Positions 9,301-18,280 of a stretch of DNA of 32,243 nt are shown here, in pieces; within the stretch, counting starts at the first letter, position 1; each line of letters opens with the position of its first letter. The DNA is from Bacteriovoracaceae bacterium (GTDB lineage Bacteria > Bdellovibrionota > Bacteriovoracia > Bacteriovoracales > Bacteriovoracaceae). The translations under genes and the position numbers were made by a program. The notes under the pieces were generated by a model, which had not been told where the DNA came from, ran no database searches, and saw nothing but the letters and a program-made list of their open reading frames with translations. The DNA is taken from assembly GCA_947448095.1 (NCBI GenBank), contig CANFNN010000002.1, forward strand, positions 1 through 32,243, in the 5' to 3' direction.

Positions 9301-12300
9301 TGGTTCCAGTTTTTGCAACCGGAGCTGTAATGGCAAAAGTTTTTACTTCGGCTTTAGTTGAGGCAAGCGTACAAGTTGAGATTCCTGAAGTGTTAGATAA
9401 ACTACACACGCCGTAGATATTGGTGGTTCCAGTGTTGGTGGCATTGAAAGTAGGAACCTGGCCTGAGACCGGGTTACTATTTACGTCCATAAGTGTAATC
9501 GTGACAGTTGATGTCGCTACACCGTTGGCCAATATGGAGCTCGTTCCACTGATGAGAGAATTGGCCGCAACGGCTGCTCCAGCATTAAAAGTCACATTGC
9601 CATCAGTTTTCACAACAGGTGTGGCGATAGCGAGAGCTTTAATCTCAGCTTTTGTTGAGGCGAGTGTACACAATGAGATACCAGAAGCATCCGAGACGGA
9701 GCAGCTTCCATAAGTATTAGTTGTTCCAGTATTGGTGGCGCCAAAAGTTGGTGTGTATCCAGCCACAGGGTTATTACTAATATCTCTTAAAGTAATTGTG
9801 ATGGTTGATGTCGCAGTTCCGTTAGCAATGACGGGACCAGAACCCGTTATGGTTGAATTCGCAGCGACCGCGCCACCAGCAATGAAGACCACTGATCCAT
9901 CAGCTTTAGAAACAGGGGTAGCGATAGAGAGAATTTTCGTTTCTGATTTAAGCGAAGTCATTGTACAAGTGGAAACCCCAGCTGCATCTGTTATCGAGCA
10001 GGCCCCATAGACGTTGGTCGTATTGGTATTAGTCGCGCTGAAGGTCGGCGTTTGGCCTGCTACAGGGTTACTAAAGGCATCTCTCAGAGTGATGGTGATG
10101 GTTGAAGTCGAAGCACCATCTGAAGGCGTAGGACTTGATCCCGAAATATTTGAATTCAAGGCGACTGCTGAGTCAGCAATAAAAATAACGCTACCATCGG
10201 CTTTAGAGACAGGGGTTGCAATAGAAAGTATTTTCGATTCAGCTTTAGTTGATTTTAAAGTACAGGTCGATACCCCAAAAGCGTTGGTTAAACTACAAGC
10301 TCCATAGGTATTCGTTGTACCAGTGTTAGTGGCGCTAAAAGTCGGAGTTTGTCCTGCTACTGGGTTTTGGAAAGCATCCAGTAAAGTCACTGTAACAGTT
10401 GATGTCGCCACACCATTCGCGATGATGGAGCTCGTACCTGTAATGGTTGAAGTGGCCGAAGCGGGAGCTCCCACAGTAAAGACGACTGTTCCGCCTGAGC
10501 GATTCACAGGGGTAGCTATATTGAGAGTTTTTGTTTCGACTTTAGTTGAAGTCATTGTACAAGTGGAAACCCCGAAGGCATCAGTGACTGAACAAGCACC
10601 GTAAGCATTGGTTGTTCCGGTATTGGTCGCGGCAAAAGTCGGAGTCTGTCCTGAAACAGGATTATTAGAAGCATCTTTAAGTGTGATAGTAATGGTTGAA
10701 GTCGATACACCATCAGCCGCAACGGGGCCAGTACCAGTAATAGAAGAATTCGCAACCGAAACAGCACCTACGTTGAATAGAACTGTTCCATCCGTTTTAC
10801 TAATAGGAGTTGCTATCGAGAGAGTTTTAAGTTCGGCCGTGGTTGATTTAAGTGTGCAGTTTGATGCTCCTGAGGCATCAGTCACGGAGCAGGCGCCGTA
10901 AGTGTTGGTGCTACCAGTGTTAGTGGCAGTAAAAGTCGGAGTCTGTCCTGTGACCGGATTATTGAGTGCATCACGCAGAGTAATAATGACAGTGGAAGTA
11001 TCCACCCCATCGGCCAGGACTGGACCAGTTCCGATAATATTTGAATTCGCAGGATCCGCTGAACCAGCGGTGAACACCACTGTTCCGCCAGCCTTAGAGA
11101 CTGGAGTTAAAATCGAGAGAGTTTTCGTTTCAGCGATGCCTGACTGCATAGTACAGCTTGAAACTCCTGAAGCGTTAGTCACAGAACAAGCAGTGTAGGT
11201 ATTGGTTGTACTTGTATCGGTAGCAGAAAACGTCGGAGTTACGCCTGAGACTAAGTTGTTATTAATATCTCTGAGAGCAATAGTAATGGTGGAGCTAGCA
11301 GATCCATTGGCGATCACTGGACCAGAACCCGTGATCGTAGAGTTTGCAGCGACCGCAGCACCGGCAGTAAAAATAACTGTTCCATCGGCCTTAGTGAAAG
11401 GACCAGTAATAGAGAGAGTTTTTGTTTCGGCAGTTAAAGAAGTAAAAGAACAAGTTGAAACACCTAGAACACTTGAAACCGAACAAGCTGTATAGGCATT
11501 GGTATTTCCAGTATTCGTTGCTGAAAAAGTTGGAGTAAGTCCTGGGACCGGGTTACTAGTGGCATCTTTCAGAGTAATCGTGACGGTAGAAGATGCTGTA
11601 CCATTGGCGATCACGGGACCAGATCCTGTGATCGTGGAATTGGCTGCGACTGCTGATCCTGGGGTGAAAATAACCGTGCCATCAGTTTTTGCAACAGGTG
11701 TCACGATTGAGAGAGTTTTTGTTTCTGCTGTCGCAGAACTCAATGTACAAGTAGAAATACCTAAGGCACTTGAAACAGAACAAGTGCCGTAGCTGTTATT
11801 GGTTCCAGAATTGGTTGCACTAAAGGTCGGCGTCTGACCTGAAACAGGATTATTATTTACGTCTTTCAGAGTGATCGTAACACTTGAAGTAGAAGTGCCA
11901 TCGGCCACAACTGGACCAATTCCTGTGATGGTGGAATTTGCTGCTACCGGAACACCGGCAGTGAAAATCACTGTGCCATCAGCTTTAGAAACTGGAGTCG
12001 CGATAGAGAGAGTTTTTGTTTCAGCAGTTGAAGAGGCGAGAGTACAAGTTGAAATCCCAGAAGCACTCGAGACTGAACAAGCCGTATAAACGTTATTTGA
12101 CCCAGTATTAGTTGCTGAGAAAGTCGGCGTCTGGCCTGGGACCAGATTATTATTCGCATCTTTAAGAGTGATAGTTACAGTTGAAGTCGCTACACCATTG
12201 GCCACTACAGGGCCCGTTCCTGTAATTGTAGAATTAACGGCAACCGCTACATCTGAATTAAACACCACTGTGCCATCAGCTTTTACTACGGGAGTCGCAA

Positions 12301-15300
12301 TCGAGAGAGTTTTTGTTTCAGACTTAAGAGAGCTCAATGTACAAGTTGAAATCCCTGAAACATCAGTCAGTGAACAAGATCCATAAGTATTGCCTACTCC
12401 AGTATCAGTTGCGCTGAAAGTAGGTGTCTGACCTGAGACAGGGTTATTGCTTGAATCTTTAAGTGTAATTGTAATGGTGGAAGTCGCTACACCGTTAGCT
12501 AGAACAGGACCTGATCCTGTGATAGTCGAATTAAGGGCTACTGCTGAATCCGCGGTAAATAAAACGGAACCATCAGATTTAGACACTGGAGTCGCAATTG
12601 TGAGAGTTTTTGATTCGGCCTTAAGTGAACTTAAAGTACAAATGGAAACTCCTAGCGCATTCGTGACTGAACAAGTCCCGTAAGTATTATTTGCGCCCGT
12701 ATCAGTCGCTAAGAACGTAGGTGTTTGACCTGCTACAGGGTTAAGGCTTGCATCTTTTAATGTGATGGTCACAGTGGAAGTAGAGGATCCATTCGCTACA
12801 ACCGGACTTGAACCAGTGATCGTTGAATTAAGAGCTACGGCCACTCCGGCCGTGAAGACCACAGTGCCATCGGCTTTTGAAACCGGAGTTGCAATGGAGA
12901 GAGTTTTTGTTTCAGCAGTTGAAGAGGCAAGTGTACAAGTCGAAATTCCTGAAGCACTTGAGACAGAACAAGCAGTGTATACGTTATTCGTACCAGTATC
13001 AGTTGCCGAAAATGTCGGAGTCTGACCTGAAACAAGATTATTGTTAGCATCTTTTAAAGTAATCGTAATGGTGGAAATGGCGACTCCGTTGGCAATCACG
13101 GGACCGGAACCAGTAATGGTGGAATTCAAGGCCACGGCTGCACCGGCCGAGAACACCACCGTGCCATCAGCTTTAATCACTGGAGTTGCGATGGAGAGAG
13201 TTTTTGTTTCGGCCTTAAGCGAGCTCATCGTACAACTAGATACACCCGATGCATTTGAGACAGAACAAGAATTATAAGTATTTGTGGTGCCTGTGTCAGT
13301 AGCAGAAAAGGTCGGAGTCTGACCGGCCACGGGGTTATTAAAAGCATCTTTCAGAGTCACTGTCACAGATGAGGTAGAAGTTCCATTGGCCACAACCGGA
13401 CTAGTTCCAGTAATGGTTGAGTTCGCAGCGACAGCACCGGTTGAAGTGAAAGTTACAGCATTCCCCGTGACAGCAATCGGCGAAGTTAATTGAAGCGTTT
13501 TCACTTCCGCAGTAGTTGAAGCCAGTGTGCAGACAGAAAGCCCACTCGCGTTTGAGGCCGAACAAGCTCCGTAGGAGTTATTTGATCCAGAATCAGTGGC
13601 GTTAAAAATCGGACTGACCCCTGAGACCGGATTACTAAAGTCATCAAGAAAAGTAATGGAAATAGCTGAAGTCGAAACACCATCAGCACTTACGGGAGTA
13701 GTTCCAAGGATAGTTGAAGTCGTTGCACTTGCGCTTCCAGGAATAAAGACGACTGAGCCATCAGCTTTTACAACGGGATTAGTAATCGAGAGAGTTTTAC
13801 TTTCAGCTTTGGTTGACGAAAGGGTACAAGTTGAAACCCCTGAAGCATTCCCTGCAGAACAAATTCCGTAGGTGTTGGTGGTTCCAGTATTTGTGGCCGA
13901 GAAAGTTGGAACCTGACTAGGAACAGGATTATTTGCAGCATCTTTTAGTGTAATCGTAACCGTTGAAGTCGCTGTACCATTGGCCACAACCGAAGTGATA
14001 CCAGTAATGGTTGAATTTGCGGCAACCGCTGCACCAGCGGTGAAAATTACTGTGCCATCAGCTTTGGAAACCGGAGTCAGTATTGAGAGAGTTTTGGTTT
14101 CGGCCGTGAGAGAGGCGAGAGTACAAGTCGAAATCCCTGAAGCATTCGTAGCAGAACAAGCGGTATAAATATTATTAGTTCCCGTATCAGTTGCGCTGAA
14201 TGTGGGAGTCTGACCCGATACCGGATTATTCGAAGCATCTTTAAGTGTGACTGTAATCGAAGACGTCGCTACACCATTGGCCACAACCGGACTCGATCCC
14301 GTGATGGTTGAATTAGCAGCGACTGCTACACCGGCCGAGAAAACTACTGTGCCGTCAGCTTTCGAAACTGGAGTCGCAATAGAGAGAGTTTTCGTTTCAG
14401 CTGTCGAAGAAGCAAGCGTACAAGTAGAAACACCGAGTGCACTTGATACTGAGCAAGCAGTGTAGATGTTATTAGTACCAGTATCAGTTGCCGAAAAAGT
14501 CGGAGTCTGAGCAGAGACAGGATTGTTGTTGCCATCTTTAAGTGTGATGGTGACTGTTGAAGTGGCCGTTCCGTTAGCAGTAACAGGACTTGTCCCAGTA
14601 ATAGTAGAATTAGCAGCTACCGCCGCACCGGCCGAGAACACCACTGTGCCGTCGGCCTTAATAACTGGAGTGGCAATCGAGAGAGTTTTCGTTTCAGCCG
14701 TTAAAGAGGCGAGTGTACAAGTCGAAACACCAGAAGCGTTCGTGGCAGAACAAGCTGTGTAAGCATTATTAGTTCCGGTATCAGTCGCAGAAAAAGTTGG
14801 GGTCTGAGCGGAAACTGGATTATTGGCAGCATCTTTCAGGGTGATTGTAATAGTTGAAGTGGCCGTCCCATTTGCCACAACTGGACTCGATCCAGTGATG
14901 GTTGAATTTGCGGCCACTGCGGCACCTGGAGTGAAAACAACCGTACCATCAGCTTTAATCACTGGTGTGACTATTGAGAGAGTTTTCGTTTCAGCGGTTA
15001 GAGAGGCAAGAGTACAAGTCGACACACCTGAAACACTTGTGGCAGAACAAGCTGTGTAAGCATTGTTAGTCCCAGTGTCAGTCGCAGAGAAAGTCGGAAT
15101 CTGACCTATTACCGGATTATTCGAAGCATCTTTTAAAGTAACAGTTACACTGGAAGTCGCGACACCATTAGCAACCACTGGGCCAGTTCCTGTGATAGTT
15201 GAATTGGCCGCCACTGCTGCTCCAGCTGTGAAGACCACGGATCCATCGGCTTTTGAAACGGGAGTCAATATTGAGAGTATTTTTGTTTCTGCCGTCAGAG

Positions 15301-15757
15301 ATTTGAGAGTACAGGTTGCTACACCTGAGGCACTGGTCACAGAACAAGCCGAGTAAGTATTATTCACGCCGGTATCGGTAGCTGAAAATGTGGGAGTCAC
15401 ACCGGCTACAAAATTATTATTTAAATCTTTCAGCGTCACTGTGATAGTTGAGCTAGCAACCCCATCGGCCACAACAGGCGTTGTACCAGTAATGGTGGAA
15501 TTCGCCGCCACCGCTGCTCCGGCCGTAAAGACGACACTAGTACCCGCCTTAATGACAGGAGTATCAATCGAGAGAATTTTTGTTTCAGCGGCGAGTGAGC
15601 TTAAAGTACAAGTTGAGATCCCTGAAGCATCAGTTGCAGAACAAGAGCCGTAAGTGTTTTTTGTTCCAGTATCAGTGGCTGAAAATGTTGGAGTCTGTCC
15701 AGAAACCGGATTATTAGAAACGTCTTTGAGAGTAATTGTGATCGAAGATGTGGCCAC
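6305..15757 (-). CDS. C-terminal part of giant Ig-like (Big_1/invasin-like) repeat protein: 28 repeats plus non-repeat C-terminal region
   Basis: 3150-aa ORF of ~99-aa repeats (DGVATSTITITLKDANNNPVSGQTPTFSATDTGTNNTYGACSxTxASGVSTCTLxSxxAETKTLSIxTPVxKADGTVVFTAGAAVAANSTITGTxPV). The GTG at 15757 is the V of a repeat 'DGVATSS' and is in the same frame as the upstream 728-aa ORF; no Shine-Dalgarno is visible before it. Confidence 0.85.
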   Translation of the reverse strand: MATSSITITLKDVSNNPVSGQTPTFSATDTGTKNTYGSCSATDASGISTCTLSSLAAETKILSIDTPVIKAGTSVVFTAGAAVAANSTITGTTPVVADGVASSTITVTLKDLNNNFVAGVTPTFSATDTGVNNTYSACSVTSASGVATCTLKSLTAETKILSILTPVSKADGSVVFTAGAAVAANSTITGTGPVVANGVATSSVTVTLKDASNNPVIGQIPTFSATDTGTNNAYTACSATSVSGVSTCTLASLTAETKTLSIVTPVIKADGTVVFTPGAAVAANSTITGSSPVVANGTATSTITITLKDAANNPVSAQTPTFSATDTGTNNAYTACSATNASGVSTCTLASLTAETKTLSIATPVIKADGTVVFSAGAAVAANSTITGTSPVTANGTATSTVTITLKDGNNNPVSAQTPTFSATDTGTNNIYTACSVSSALGVSTCTLASSTAETKTLSIATPVSKADGTVVFSAGVAVAANSTITGSSPVVANGVATSSITVTLKDASNNPVSGQTPTFSATDTGTNNIYTACSATNASGISTCTLASLTAETKTLSILTPVSKADGTVIFTAGAAVAANSTITGITSVVANGTATSTVTITLKDAANNPVPSQVPTFSATNTGTTNTYGICSAGNASGVSTCTLSSTKAESKTLSITNPVVKADGSVVFIPGSASATTSTILGTTPVSADGVSTSAISITFLDDFSNPVSGVSPIFNATDSGSNNSYGACSASNASGLSVCTLASTTAEVKTLQLTSPIAVTGNAVTFTSTGAVAANSTITGTSPVVANGTSTSSVTVTLKDAFNNPVAGQTPTFSATDTGTTNTYNSCSVSNASGVSSCTMSSLKAETKTLSIATPVIKADGTVVFSAGAAVALNSTITGSGPVIANGVAISTITITLKDANNNLVSGQTPTFSATDTGTNNVYTACSVSSASGISTCTLASSTAETKTLSIATPVSKADGTVVFTAGVAVALNSTITGSSPVVANGSSTSTVTITLKDASLNPVAGQTPTFLATDTGANNTYGTCSVTNALGVSICTLSSLKAESKTLTIATPVSKSDGSVLFTADSAVALNSTITGSGPVLANGVATSTITITLKDSSNNPVSGQTPTFSATDTGVGNTYGSCSLTDVSGISTCTLSSLKSETKTLSIATPVVKADGTVVFNSDVAVAVNSTITGTGPVVANGVATSTVTITLKDANNNLVPGQTPTFSATNTGSNNVYTACSVSSASGISTCTLASSTAETKTLSIATPVSKADGTVIFTAGVPVAANSTITGIGPVVADGTSTSSVTITLKDVNNNPVSGQTPTFSATNSGTNNSYGTCSVSSALGISTCTLSSATAETKTLSIVTPVAKTDGTVIFTPGSAVAANSTITGSGPVIANGTASSTVTITLKDATSNPVPGLTPTFSATNTGNTNAYTACSVSSVLGVSTCSFTSLTAETKTLSITGPFTKADGTVIFTAGAAVAANSTITGSGPVIANGSASSTITIALRDINNNLVSGVTPTFSATDTSTTNTYTACSVTNASGVSSCTMQSGIAETKTLSILTPVSKAGGTVVFTAGSADPANSNIIGTGPVLADGVDTSTVIITLRDALNNPVTGQTPTFTATNTGSTNTYGACSVTDASGASNCTLKSTTAELKTLSIATPISKTDGTVLFNVGAVSVANSSITGTGPVAADGVSTSTITITLKDASNNPVSGQTPTFAATNTGTTNAYGACSVTDAFGVSTCTMTSTKVETKTLNIATPVNRSGGTVVFTVGAPASATSTITGTSSIIANGVATSTVTVTLLDAFQNPVAGQTPTFSATNTGTTNTYGACSLTNAFGVSTCTLKSTKAESKILSIATPVSKADGSVIFIADSAVALNSNISGSSPTPSDGASTSTITITLRDAFSNPVAGQTPTFSATNTNTTNVYGACSITDAAGVSTCTMTSLKSETKILSIATPVSKADGSVVFIAGGAVAANSTITGSGPVIANGTATSTITITLRDISNNPVAGYTPTFGATNTGTTNTYGSCSVSDASGISLCTLASTKAEIKALAIATPVVKTDGNVTFNAGAAVAANSLISGTSSILANGVATSTVTITLMDVNSNPVSGQVPTFNATNTGTTNIYGVCSLSNTSGISTCTLASTKAEVKTFAITAPVAKTGTTATFIAGAADAAHSDISGTSPVSADGVAVSFITIALNDAFLNPIAGIVPIFNATNTGTTNVYGSCSLTDATGVSMCTLASTTAEVKTLQLTSPTAVTGSTTVDFSATLPTSANSTIAGTSTVTADGVATSTITITLKDASNNVVPGITPQFDATDTGSTNIYDACSMSDAGGVSVCTLASTKAESKVLRITNPVLKSGSTVVFTAGLPVIANSSITGTGPVVANGTATSTITINLKDFYNNTVAGSTPTFSATNTGTTNVYSVCTSSDASGNSTCTLKSTKAEDKIPQILTPVVKSGSGISFVADIASATNSTIAGTGPVNPDGTSTSEITITLKDANSNIVTGVVPTFSATGSNNTYGTCPASDASGVSLCTLASTTAQTKTLSIATPVVKTGGTVVFQTGSPVVANSTITGTTSITADGVTTSTITITLKDNVNAPVLNITPVFAASGTGNTYSACSATNVSGVSTCTLKSTKAEVKTLQITSPVIKPDGTVTFIPGAASLATSTIVASSPCKATGVDVCSVTITIKDAQSNAISGTTPTFTVSGTLNTLQACSASDASGVSTCGVTSTKAEAKSFQLTAPVVVAGNSVDFNPNGINIQVPIELIDRGLSSSTAAITFNRSKTSFNTADYVAQTNLYAFEIVAQNSNTTTPYTIYLVNSAGTTITDSAIVIPANTTAATRYSILWTPTSGSNNYRIKMPATTIAGQVLIHSAKIIVDQTAAVATKIYIPLTGGDASGENSSDAAATAAQITSTASTTFVVPTTSTESYFYQWTRSDASYDAIDAGTPWTLETISSTSNALGTASVALFDKANTLQITPATTTVTGSTALTMSQVSFAGNAANFNDGDIMEVRIKSSSASYTTRLYKAGLWIKLKFLKKTEVPVRLLNRRIVASTASLPDGRFLWDAGAWSNPTVYFQTNARLATTSISLINDNNFDSGTANAGLTTTTTITPGTTYVAQRSAALTMSNMSRYYVKHTWVSGTPSLGGAFLIIQAHD

Positions 15758-17850
15758 ACCATCAGCTACTACGGGAGTTGTTCAACTAATTGAAGAATTA
15801 GCGGCTGTGGCCGCAGCCGAAGTGAAAATAACTGTTCCATCGGCTTTAGAGACGGGAGTTAAAAGAGAAAGTGTTTTTGTTTCGGCCGTCGTTGAACTCA
15901 AAGTACAGGTTGAAACCCCAGAAAGATTGGTGACTGAGCAACTGCCATAGGTGTTGTTAATTCCTGTATCCGTAGCTGAAAAGGTAGGAGTAATTCCCGC
16001 CACAACATTATTATTCACATCTTTAAGAGTGATCGTAATCGTCGAAGTCGCCACTCCGTTAGCTACTACAGTAGAAGTACCAGTGATGGTCGAGTTCGCT
16101 GCCACTGCAACGTCAGCTGTGAAAATGACGTTACCATCAGCTTTTATTACAGGAGTGGCAATGGATAGTGTTTTTGTTTCAGCTTTAAGGGAAGTTAACG
16201 TACAGGTCGATACCCCAAAAGAGTTCGTAGCTGAACATAGGCCATAATTATTAGTAGAACCTGTATCAGTAGCTGAAAAAGTCGGAGTTTGTCCGGATAC
16301 AGGATTATTAAAATTATCTTTCAGAGTAATCGTCACAGTCGATGCTGCGACTCCATTGGCAAGAATCGGGGTAGTTCCCGTAATGGTTGAATTGGCAGCT
16401 ACGGCACTATTAGGAGTAAAGGTAACGTCATTACCAGTTACTGCGACGGGAGAAGTTAACTGGAGAGTTTTCACTTCGGCCGTAGTCGAAGCAAGAGTAC
16501 AAATGGAGAGACCACTGACATTTGAAACTGAGCAGGCGCCATAAATATTGGTCGTGCCAGTATCAGTAGCATTGTAGATTGGTGAGACCCCAGAAATAGG
16601 ATTACTGAAGTCATCCAAAATTGTAATCGATACGACTGAAGAAGAAATACCATTGGCAACGACTGGAGTGGTCCCGTTAATCGTCGTAGTGACGCTACTT
16701 GGGGATCCAGGCGTAAAGACGACTGTCCCATCGGCTTTTACTACGGGAGTAGCGATGGAGAGAGTTTTTGTTTCAGCTTTAGTTGAGGCGAGTGTACAGG
16801 CAGAAATACCTGAAGCGTTAGTAGCAGAGCATGTTCCATAGGTGTTGGTCGTGCCAGTATTAGTGGCGGAGAAAGTAGGGATTTGTCCCACCACTGGATT
16901 ATTGGCCGAATCTTTAAGGGTGATGATAACAGTTGAGGTTGCGACTCCGTTTGCCAAAACAGGGCCTGAACCCGTGATAGTTGAATTAAGTGCACTTGCT
17001 CCAACTGAAGTGAAAACGACTGTTCCCCCAGCTTTTGCTACGGGAGTCACGATGGATAATATTTTTGATTCGGCTATGAGAGACTTTAGCGTACAAGCAG
17101 AACTACCAGTTATGTCAGATGCAGAGCATGCACCATAAATATTTGAAGAGCTTGTATTAGTAGCACTAAAAGTCGGAGTGTAACCTGTGGAAGGATTTCC
17201 AAAGGCATCGACAAGTGAAATGGTAATAGCTGAACTGGCAGATCCATCGGCCATCACGGGGCTTGTTCCAGCAATGGTTGAGTTAGCAGCAACTGGTGCT
17301 CCACCCATAAAAATAGCTGTCCCACTAGATTTTGCAACCGGAGTTAAAATATTGAGTGTTTTAATTTCTGCTTTCGTTGATTTTAATGAACAGGTCGAAA
17401 CACCCAAAACACTCGAGGCACTACAAGCACCATAGATGTTTGAACTTCCCGTGTTAGTGGCACTAAAAGTAGGGGTGACGCCTGAAATTAAATTACTGTA
17501 AGTATCTTTGATCGTAATCGTCACTGTGGCAGCAGCAATTCCGTTGGCAATGGTTGGACCACTTGCACTTGCAGTTGTTGTTGAAGAGCTTGGTGCTCCT
17601 GGAATAAATATAACAGGAATCGTCGCAGAAACAGCTGGTGCTAGTACTCGAATCGCTTTTGCTTCAGCCTTAGTAGAAGTAAAATTACAGGTGGAATCTC
17701 CATTGACGTCAGTGGTTGAACAAGTCCCAAACGTATTCGCTGAGCCCGTTGAATAAAGTGTCGGAACTTCACCCGCAACGACCACACCATTTTTTTTCAC
17801 GTTAATAGAAACAATTGAAGTCGATGATCCATCAGCGATTATGTTTGAAG
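7505..17850 (-). repeat. 35 tandem coding repeats, period ~297 bp (~99 aa), Ig-like Big_1 type
   Basis: Counted by eye on the conserved 'xDxxxNxVxGxxPTFxAT' and C-x10-C motifs: 7 units in the 728-aa ORF and 28 in the 3150-aa ORF. Boundaries approximate. Confidence 0.9.
15782..15784 (-). other. In-frame TGA interrupting the giant repeat gene
   Basis: Minus strand AAT TCT TCA ATT AGT TGA ACA ACT CCC GTA GTA; consensus is N-S-T-I-T/S-G-T-T/S-P-V-V with Gly at this codon, commonly GGA. Confidence 0.9.
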
Positions 17851-17968
17851 TAGCAGAAACAGTTGTGACATAAGTCGAAGGGGTTGAGACCACGCCTCCA
17901 GCACTATCAGTTTTTACCTGACAGGCACTCATGACAAAAAGGATTAGTAAGGTTAAGAAAATGTTCAT
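15782..17968 (-). CDS. N-terminal part of giant Ig-like repeat lipoprotein: signal peptide plus 7 repeats, ends at in-frame TGA
   Basis: ATG at 17968; MNIFLTLLILFVMSACQVKTDSAGG (lipobox VMSAC); seven Big_1-like repeats; ends ...TAANSSIS-TGA, after which the repeat resumes in the same frame as TTPVVADGVATSSITITLKD. Confidence 0.85.
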   Translation of the reverse strand: MNIFLTLLILFVMSACQVKTDSAGGVVSTPSTYVTTVSATSNIIADGSSTSIVSINVKKNGVVVAGEVPTLYSTGSANTFGTCSTTDVNGDSTCNFTSTKAEAKAIRVLAPAVSATIPVIFIPGAPSSSTTTASASGPTIANGIAAATVTITIKDTYSNLISGVTPTFSATNTGSSNIYGACSASSVLGVSTCSLKSTKAEIKTLNILTPVAKSSGTAIFMGGAPVAANSTIAGTSPVMADGSASSAITISLVDAFGNPSTGYTPTFSATNTSSSNIYGACSASDITGSSACTLKSLIAESKILSIVTPVAKAGGTVVFTSVGASALNSTITGSGPVLANGVATSTVIITLKDSANNPVVGQIPTFSATNTGTTNTYGTCSATNASGISACTLASTKAETKTLSIATPVVKADGTVVFTPGSPSSVTTTINGTTPVVANGISSSVVSITILDDFSNPISGVSPIYNATDTGTTNIYGACSVSNVSGLSICTLASTTAEVKTLQLTSPVAVTGNDVTFTPNSAVAANSTITGTTPILANGVAASTVTITLKDNFNNPVSGQTPTFSATDTGSTNNYGLCSATNSFGVSTCTLTSLKAETKTLSIATPVIKADGNVIFTADVAVAANSTITGTSTVVANGVATSTITITLKDVNNNVVAGITPTFSATDTGINNTYGSCSVTNLSGVSTCTLSSTTAETKTLSLLTPVSKADGTVIFTSAAATAANSSIS

Positions 17969-18280
17969 GTTAAGTTTTTGCCAACAACCTAGCCGAGTAA
18001 TTTGTTAATATTAACACCCTCTCTATATATCTAAGCGGCGTGAAAACTTTTCCCCTTTATTTTAACACCTTACGTCAGTTATCCAGAGAATCTTGACCCC
18101 TTTCTTGACTTGGTTTGTTAGTTTTAAAATCTTAAGATTTGAATGATATAAATCAGCTATTTAGCGACTTTAAAAATATCAATGCTTTTTATTTAACGAA
18201 GCGTCAGATTAGTGAGATTCTGTTTACAGGTAGGTTTTGCCACTAATTCCTGCCAAAGCATCTCGCTCTACAATGAAAGA

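Noticed and set aside
15782-15784. TGA reassigned to an amino acid (e.g. Gly as in code 25)
   Set aside because: A reassigned code would give many in-frame TGAs. Only this one is seen across ~3,900 codons and none inside the other confident genes, which end mostly in TAA (two in TAG).
7671-17756. Dozens of + strand ORFs of ~60-98 aa with repeated sequence (e.g. MVVPVLVALKVGTWPETGLLFTSISVIVTVDVATPL...)
   Set aside because: They are antisense to the 297-bp repeat array, share its period, and end at the same antisense TAA in each unit; best explained as shadow ORFs.
7505-17850. Non-coding tandem repeat, CRISPR or integron-like array
   Set aside because: Period is ~297 bp (99 codons), frame is maintained, and variation is largely synonymous; it is a coding repeat.
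18105-18130. TTGACT...TAAAAT promoter-like boxes upstream of the 18281 lipoprotein
   Set aside because: Spacer is 14 bp, too short for a confident sigma70 promoter, in AT-rich DNA where chance matches are common.
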